Shown piece after piece: positions 59,405 through 64,000 of a stretch of DNA of 64,000 bases. Source of the stretch: Actimicrobium sp047621665 (GTDB lineage: Bacteria > Pseudomonadota > Gammaproteobacteria > Burkholderiales > Burkholderiaceae_D); contig JBLHMB010000001.1 of assembly GCA_047621665.1 (NCBI GenBank), positions 62,001-126,000 on the forward strand, read 5' to 3'. The notes under the pieces are model-generated. The model was not told the origin of the DNA and searched no databases. It saw only the letters and a program-made list of their open reading frames with translations. A program made the position numbers and the translations under genes. The first letter of the stretch is position 1. Every line of letters starts with the position of its first letter.

Positions 59405-61309
59405 ATGGCAGTCATCTCTCTTTCCAATGCACAACTCGCATTCGGCCACGTTCCCTTGCTTGACCGTGCAGAATTTTCCCTTGAAAACACCGAGCGTGTC
59501 GGCTTGATCGGCCGCAATGGAACGGGTAAGTCGTCCCTGTTGAAAGTGTTAGCAGCACAATCGAAACTGGATGATGGTTTGCTGGTCATGCAGCAAGGCG
59601 TGAAGATTACGTATGTCGATCAGGAGCCCCATTTCGACGGCGATATTTCAGTGTTTGATGCGGTGGCATCCGGCATGGGCGAGATGCAGGCGCTGCTCAA
59701 AGAATATGATGCGCTGACCGGTCAGTTCGGTGGTGACGATGACGAGGCGTTGATGGAGCGTATGCATGAAATCCAGCTCAAGCTCGATGCTGCCGATGCC
59801 TGGAATCTTACTAACAAGGTCGAGACTACGCTGGACCGTCTCAATCTTGATGCCACATCATTGATGGGGACGCTGTCGGGTGGTATGCAAAAGCGCGTAG
59901 CGTTGGCCTGCGCACTAGTCAGTTCCCCCGATGTCCTGCTGCTTGATGAGCCGACTAACCATCTGGACTTTACGTCCATCCTCTGGCTGGAAGGCTTGCT
60001 GCGTGATTACAAGGGCAGCGTCTTGTTTATTACCCATGACCGTAGCTTTCTGGACAACGTCGCCACCCGTATCATCGAACTTGATCGCGGTCGTTTGCTG
60101 TCTTTCCCGGGCAACTTTACTGCCTATCAGTTGCGCAAGGCGGAGCAGCTCGAAATCGAAGAAGTCGAGAATGCCAAGTTTGATAAATTTCTGGCGCAGG
60201 AAGAAGTCTGGATCCGTAAGGGTGTGCAGGCGCGTCGTACCCGCGACGAAGGGCGCGTGCGTCGCCTTGAAGCGCTGCGCACGACGCGCAGCGTGCGTCG
60301 TGACCAGCAAGGGCAGGTACGACTCGATGTGTCCGCTGGCGAACGATCAGGAAAAATCGTTGCCGAGCTCGACGGCATCAACAAGAGCTATGGCAGCAAA
60401 GTCATTGTGCGTGATTTCAGCGCGACACTCTTGCGTGGCGATAAGGTCGGTTTGATCGGTCTGAATGGTGCCGGCAAGACGACTTTGCTGAAGATGATTC
60501 TGGGTCAAGAGGAGCCGGATTCAGGTGTTATCCGCCAGGGCACCAAATTGCAGGTCGCCTATTTCGACCAGATGCGCGCCCAGCTCAATGAAGACGACAG
60601 TCTTGCCGATACGATTGCTCCTGGTAGCGATTGGGTCGAGATCAATGGCCAGCGCAAGCACGTAATGACTTATTTGAATGATTTCCTGTTCGCTCCGGAA
60701 CGCGCCAGGTCACCGGTCAAGTCCTTGTCCGGTGGTGAGCGCAATCGCTTGCTGCTGGCGCGTCTGTTCGCCAAGCCGGCCAACGTACTGGTACTTGACG
60801 AACCGACCAACGACCTGGATATCGATACGCTGGAGCTGCTGGAAGAGCTGCTTGAGGAATACACGGGCACGGTCTTTCTCGTCAGCCACGATCGTACCTT
60901 CCTCGATAACGTCGTCACGCAAGTGATCGTGGCCGAAGGCGACGGCATGTGGCGTGAGTACATTGGTGGCTACACTGACTGGGAGCGTGTACGTCGCGTG
61001 CCGTTGACGTCGCCGGTAGTCAAGGTGGTGAAGGGGGATACCAAGCCGGCATTCGAGCCGGTTGCTGCGGCCCCCAAGCAGAAAAAACTGAGTTACAAGG
61101 AGCAGCGTGAACTTGATGCCTTGCCGGTACTGATTGCCGGGATCGAAGCGGAGCAGAAAGCTATCTCGACCAAGCTGGCCGATCCTGACGTCTACAAGCA
61201 AAAGCCGGAAGAGTTGCAGCGTCTCAATCAGCGCTTTGCCAAGCTGGACGGTGAGCTGCTGGAGGCGCTGGAAAAATGGGAGCAGATCGAGGCGCGCGGC
61301 AAGAACTAA
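59405..61309 (+). CDS. uup: ABC-F ATPase Uup
   Basis: 634 residues from ATG 59405, equal to E. coli Uup in length; the open frame upstream to 59210 runs into the tRNA region and is rejected. Two ABC domains: Walker A GRNGTGKSSLLKVLA and GLNGAGKTTLLKMIL, signatures LSGGMQKRVALACAL and LSGGERNRLLLARLF, Walker B LLLDEPTNHLD and LVLDEPTNDLD. A linker of about 80 residues separates them, and a C-terminal coiled coil (from ~565) is typical of Uup and binds DNA. Role in ribosome or replication-related processes. A TACAAT box lies at 59326-59331. Confidence 0.95.
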   Translation: MAVISLSNAQLAFGHVPLLDRAEFSLENTERVGLIGRNGTGKSSLLKVLAAQSKLDDGLLVMQQGVKITYVDQEPHFDGDISVFDAVASGMGEMQALLKEYDALTGQFGGDDDEALMERMHEIQLKLDAADAWNLTNKVETTLDRLNLDATSLMGTLSGGMQKRVALACALVSSPDVLLLDEPTNHLDFTSILWLEGLLRDYKGSVLFITHDRSFLDNVATRIIELDRGRLLSFPGNFTAYQLRKAEQLEIEEVENAKFDKFLAQEEVWIRKGVQARRTRDEGRVRRLEALRTTRSVRRDQQGQVRLDVSAGERSGKIVAELDGINKSYGSKVIVRDFSATLLRGDKVGLIGLNGAGKTTLLKMILGQEEPDSGVIRQGTKLQVAYFDQMRAQLNEDDSLADTIAPGSDWVEINGQRKHVMTYLNDFLFAPERARSPVKSLSGGERNRLLLARLFAKPANVLVLDEPTNDLDIDTLELLEELLEEYTGTVFLVSHDRTFLDNVVTQVIVAEGDGMWREYIGGYTDWERVRRVPLTSPVVKVVKGDTKPAFEPVAAAPKQKKLSYKEQRELDALPVLIAGIEAEQKAISTKLADPDVYKQKPEELQRLNQRFAKLDGELLEALEKWEQIEARGKN

Positions 61310-61324
61310 TGACAAGTTAGCGGT

Positions 61325-62158
61325 TCAATTGATGCGACGGATTGCCGCCTTTAGCGACGGCAACTGTTCCCGCAAGACCTCCGCGTCGGCTGCGTCAGGG
61401 CGTGCGGCCAAGTAGGCCTCTATATCTTCCAGCGCCGGGTTTGGACAATCCAGATGGGCATACGCCAGCCCGCGGTCGCGCCGCTCTGCGACATCTCCCG
61501 GCAACAGGATCAGCAAGCGTTGCTGCACATCCAGTAAAGATTGCCAGCGGTCATATTCAAAAAATAGCGATTTCAGGTTGCGTAGCATACGCGTCAGGAT
61601 GTCGCGTGCCGATGCCGGCTCCAGATAGGTCGACAGGGGTTTTCCAGCTTGCCGGATTTGATTAGCAAAAGGCGCCAGCCGCTCTTCCAGTTCTTCGCGT
61701 GACAGGCTGTTCCCATTGACCGGATCGAGGATGATCTCACCGGATTGGGTTGATAGCTTCATCAGGAAATGGCCGGGAAAAGAAATGCCGCAGACATCCA
61801 GGCCGATTTGCTGGGCAATCTCGATATAGATCATTGCCAGAGAAATCGGAATGCCACGCCGGGTTCTCGTTACCCGATGCAAGTAGCTGTTGTCCGGATC
61901 ATAGTAGTTATTGATGTTCCCGCCAAAACCCAGCTCAACATAAAAATAGTGGTTCAGCAAACGCAGTTTCTGGATAGCCGCAGTGTCGGTCGGTATGCGC
62001 TTGTGTAATTTCGCTGCCATCAGGTCGACTTCCGCTTGCGCGCCGCCGAGGTCGAATTGCGGGTCGCTATCTTGCGCGAGCGTGAGTCCTGCTTCGAATA
62101 ACGGAATGCTGGTGTCTTGTTGCACAAGGGCGGCGAAATAGTCCAGTGGAGTAATCAT
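61325..62158 (-). CDS. SirB1-family transglutaminase-like / TPR protein
   Basis: 277 residues. SirB1/DUF1407 motifs: NHYFYVELGFGGNINNYYDPDNSYLHRVTRTRRGIPISL across residues ~70-108, VCGISFPGHFLMKL and EIILDPVNGNSLS, followed by TPR-like helices RGLAYAHLDCPNPALEDIEAYL. Often found next to prmC/hemK in enterobacteria; here it is coupled to murJ by a 4-bp overlap. Biochemical role unknown. Confidence 0.92.
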   Translation of the reverse strand: MITPLDYFAALVQQDTSIPLFEAGLTLAQDSDPQFDLGGAQAEVDLMAAKLHKRIPTDTAAIQKLRLLNHYFYVELGFGGNINNYYDPDNSYLHRVTRTRRGIPISLAMIYIEIAQQIGLDVCGISFPGHFLMKLSTQSGEIILDPVNGNSLSREELEERLAPFANQIRQAGKPLSTYLEPASARDILTRMLRNLKSLFFEYDRWQSLLDVQQRLLILLPGDVAERRDRGLAYAHLDCPNPALEDIEAYLAARPDAADAEVLREQLPSLKAAIRRIN

Positions 62159-63705
62159 GCTGCAGATCGCTTGAAGTCAGCGGGTCGGAAGCCCATGGTA
62201 ACCAGCGCACCGAAATAAGTGACAGCACACACTAGCAGCACCAGCAACAGCATGCCGACGCGGTGCAAAGGTTGTGCTTGCATCGCGATCCAGTCCGACT
62301 GGCCAGCGGCCCACAGCGCTACGCCAGCCATCAAAAACAGTGCTCCCGTCAGCTTGACCAAAAACATGCGCCATCCCTTCCTGGCAACGTAGATGCCGCG
62401 TCGACGTAAGCCGAGGTATAGAAAGATTGCATTAATACAGGCACCCAGTCCAATCGACAGTGCCAGACCTGCGAGTGCCAGGCGAGGTACGAAAATCAAG
62501 TTCATCAATTGGGTGGCAATCAGCACGCCAATAGCGATCTTGACCGGGGTGCGGATATCCTGTTTGGCATAAAATCCCGGGGCCAATATCTTTACCACGA
62601 TCAGTCCTATTAGTCCGACACCATAGGCAATCAGTGCTTGTCCGGTCATCGACACAGCGCGGGCATCGAATTTTCCATAGTGAAATAACGTTGCGGTTAG
62701 AGGTTCTGACAAGGTGGCCAGACCCACAGCAGCTGGCAGAGCCAGCAGGAAGGTGAGTCGCAGGCCCCAGTCCAGTAATGCCGAATATTCGACCGGGTCG
62801 CCATTGGCGTGGGCTTTCGACAAACTTGGCAGCAGGACTGTCCCTAATGCGACGCCCAGTAGCGCAGTTGGAAATTCCATCAGGCGGTCTGCAAATGATA
62901 GCCAGGACACACTGCCCAGTTCAAGATGCGACGCAATATTGGTATTAATTACCAGGCTGATTTGCGCAACGGAAACTGCAAAAGTAGCCGGAGCCATTTG
63001 TTTTAACACGCGTCGCACCCCCGGATCTGCCAGAGCGAAACGCGGATTAAACGTAATGCGTGGCAGCATTCCAATTCGCAGCAACGCGGGTATCTGGATG
63101 GCCAGTTGCAGTAATCCACCAAAAAAAACGGCAAAGCCCAATGCATAGATCGGTTTTGCAAGTAGCGGTGCGATCAGCACGGAGGTTATGATGAACGACA
63201 AATTAAGCAGCACAGGTGTGAAGGCCGGTATGCGAAACTCGCTCCAGGTATTGAGAATGCCGCCAGCCAGCGCAACCAGCGACATGAACCCGATGTAGGG
63301 AAACATGATGCGGGTCATGACCACCGTGGTATCGAAAACGGCTTGGTCGGCCGCCAATCCGCTGGCCATCAGGTACACGATCACTGGCGCGCCAACAATT
63401 CCTGCAAGGCAGGTCAGCAATAACGCCCAGGTCAGGATGGTGGCAACATGGTCAGCTAGTAATTTGCTGGCGGCATCACCGCGCTGGTTACGGTATTCGG
63501 CAAGAATCGGCACAAAGGCCTGGGCAAAGGCCCCTTCGGCAAACAAGCGGCGCAGCAGGTTGGGGATCCGGAAGGCAACAAAAAAGGCATCAGTGGCACC
63601 GGAAGCGCCGAATGCACGGGTAATGAGGACGTCGCGTATCAGACCGGTGATGCGGGATAGCATTGTCATGCCGAATATTGTGGCGAGTGTTTTATGCAGG
63701 TTCAT
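62155..63705 (-). CDS. murJ: Lipid II flippase MurJ
   Basis: 516 residues with 14 predicted membrane helices. N-terminal NLHKTLATIFGMTMLSRITGLIRDVLITRAFGA (MVF family signature), RLFAEGAFAQAFVPILAEYR near residue 60 and TALLGVALGTVLLPSLSKAHA near 280. Moves lipid II across the inner membrane for peptidoglycan synthesis. Divergent from rpsT, the usual Burkholderiales arrangement; it overlaps the sirB1-like gene by 4 bp. Confidence 0.97.
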   Translation of the reverse strand: MNLHKTLATIFGMTMLSRITGLIRDVLITRAFGASGATDAFFVAFRIPNLLRRLFAEGAFAQAFVPILAEYRNQRGDAASKLLADHVATILTWALLLTCLAGIVGAPVIVYLMASGLAADQAVFDTTVVMTRIMFPYIGFMSLVALAGGILNTWSEFRIPAFTPVLLNLSFIITSVLIAPLLAKPIYALGFAVFFGGLLQLAIQIPALLRIGMLPRITFNPRFALADPGVRRVLKQMAPATFAVSVAQISLVINTNIASHLELGSVSWLSFADRLMEFPTALLGVALGTVLLPSLSKAHANGDPVEYSALLDWGLRLTFLLALPAAVGLATLSEPLTATLFHYGKFDARAVSMTGQALIAYGVGLIGLIVVKILAPGFYAKQDIRTPVKIAIGVLIATQLMNLIFVPRLALAGLALSIGLGACINAIFLYLGLRRRGIYVARKGWRMFLVKLTGALFLMAGVALWAAGQSDWIAMQAQPLHRVGMLLLVLLVCAVTYFGALVTMGFRPADFKRSAA

Positions 63706-63791
63706 GGGGCGGATTATAGCTGTTCGACTCTGTCTGCCATCGCCCGCCTGCCCGTGCTTACAGGGGCATCTAACTTGTTCCTTCAGTTAGT

Positions 63792-63820
63792 TTGCCCTTT
63801 CGTATAAAAGCCGATATACT
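63792..63820 (+). promoter_or_regulatory. rpsT promoter (sigma-70)
   Basis: TTGCCC (63792-63797), exact 17-nt spacer, TATACT (63815-63820), then a leader of about 70 nt with a CTCTGGGG discriminator and Shine-Dalgarno TTAGGAAAT before ATG 63898. Confidence 0.72.
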
Positions 63821-63897
63821 CTGGGGCTTCACAGAATTCTGTCTAACTCCAGCGTCATTGATGGCGCACCCTGACCTCGATTTAGGAAATATCACTC

Positions 63898-64000
63898 ATG
63901 GCAAATACCGCACAAGCACGCAAGCGCGCACGTCAAGCAGTTAAGCAAAACGCGCACAACTCGAGCCAGCGCTCATCGCTGCGTACAGCAATCAAAGCTA
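63898..64000 (+). CDS. rpsT: 30S ribosomal protein S20 (3' truncated by window)
   Basis: 34 residues visible to the window edge, starting MANTAQARKRARQAVKQNAH and continuing NSSQRSSLRTAIKA, the conserved S20 N-terminus (full length about 87). AGGAAAT Shine-Dalgarno precedes the ATG. Divergent from murJ. Confidence 0.96.
   Translation, partial: MANTAQARKRARQAVKQNAHNSSQRSSLRTAIKA

Noticed and set aside
1..64000. Insertion sequence, prophage or integrative element
   Set aside because: No intact transposase, integrase, terminal inverted repeats or phage structural genes were found; the only transposase-like sequence is the desaturase tail, which is part of an intact gene.

Overview
The window looks like chromosome of a betaproteobacterium of the Burkholderiales, most likely an Oxalobacteraceae relative (Herbaspirillum, Herminiimonas or Collimonas type). 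This is inferred from protein character and gene order, such as murJ divergent from rpsT, lapB-ugd-hldA-comEA-cysM, exbBD-lpxK-kdsB-adk, and HrcA/CIRCE-type control of groESL. No rRNA operon, insertion sequence, prophage or CRISPR array was seen. Almost all of the sequence is densely packed core genome.

Layout. 1-4.8 kb: envelope and LPS sugar genes (lapB, ugd, hldA), a ComEA-like protein and cysM. 4.8-14.9 kb: a small HTH protein, DUF1415, yaeQ, a minus-strand moxR-DUF58-transglutaminase-mltB operon, a histone-deacetylase-like enzyme, rbgA and a 3-hydroxyacyl-CoA dehydrogenase. 15.0-17.4 kb: a 721-residue protein of unknown family preceded by a perfect HrpL-type hrp box, so a candidate type III effector. 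17.5-20.9 kb: groESL with CIRCE and heat-shock promoter, then ohr/ohrR with a palindromic operator. 21-29 kb: dacB, DUF427, a prolyl oligopeptidase, a PEP-CTERM protein, an orphan PilB/GspE-like ATPase and a DUF2076 protein. 29-34 kb: ahpF, ahpC, sodB (oxidative stress) and xseA. 34.1-40.3 kb: exbB-exbD-lpxK-Trm112-like-kdsB, adk, hppA. 40.4-48 kb: a short-chain dehydrogenase, ggt, a patatin lipase, a Pro/Tyr-rich secreted protein, a secreted RNase with barstar-type inhibitor, purN and an RsmB-like methyltransferase. 47.7-53.4 kb: an MscS channel, a desaturase with an ISL3-transposase-like tail, rpmBG, radC, fkpB-ispH. 53.4-58.2 kb: a structured leader region, then livHMGF and an FAH-family hydrolase. 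58.2-64 kb: a glycine-zipper lipoprotein, a tRNA-Arg(CCU) gene split by a group I intron, uup, sirB1-like, murJ and the start of rpsT.

The two observations most worth following are the 222-nt group I intron in the anticodon loop of tRNA-Arg(CCU) (58951-59172, minus strand), whose core closely matches the Azoarcus tRNA-Ile intron as I remember it, and the hrp box at 17315-17343 driving the unrecognised effector-like gene. The hrp box implies that this organism also carries an HrpL sigma factor and a group I Hrp type III secretion system elsewhere. Secondary points are an 8-bp imperfect tandem repeat in the ahpC leader, a 12-bp repeat before the deacetylase gene, the desaturase/transposase-tail fusion, and an unexplained structured leader before livH.

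All identifications come from reading the sequence and remembered family motifs. No database search or folding program was run.
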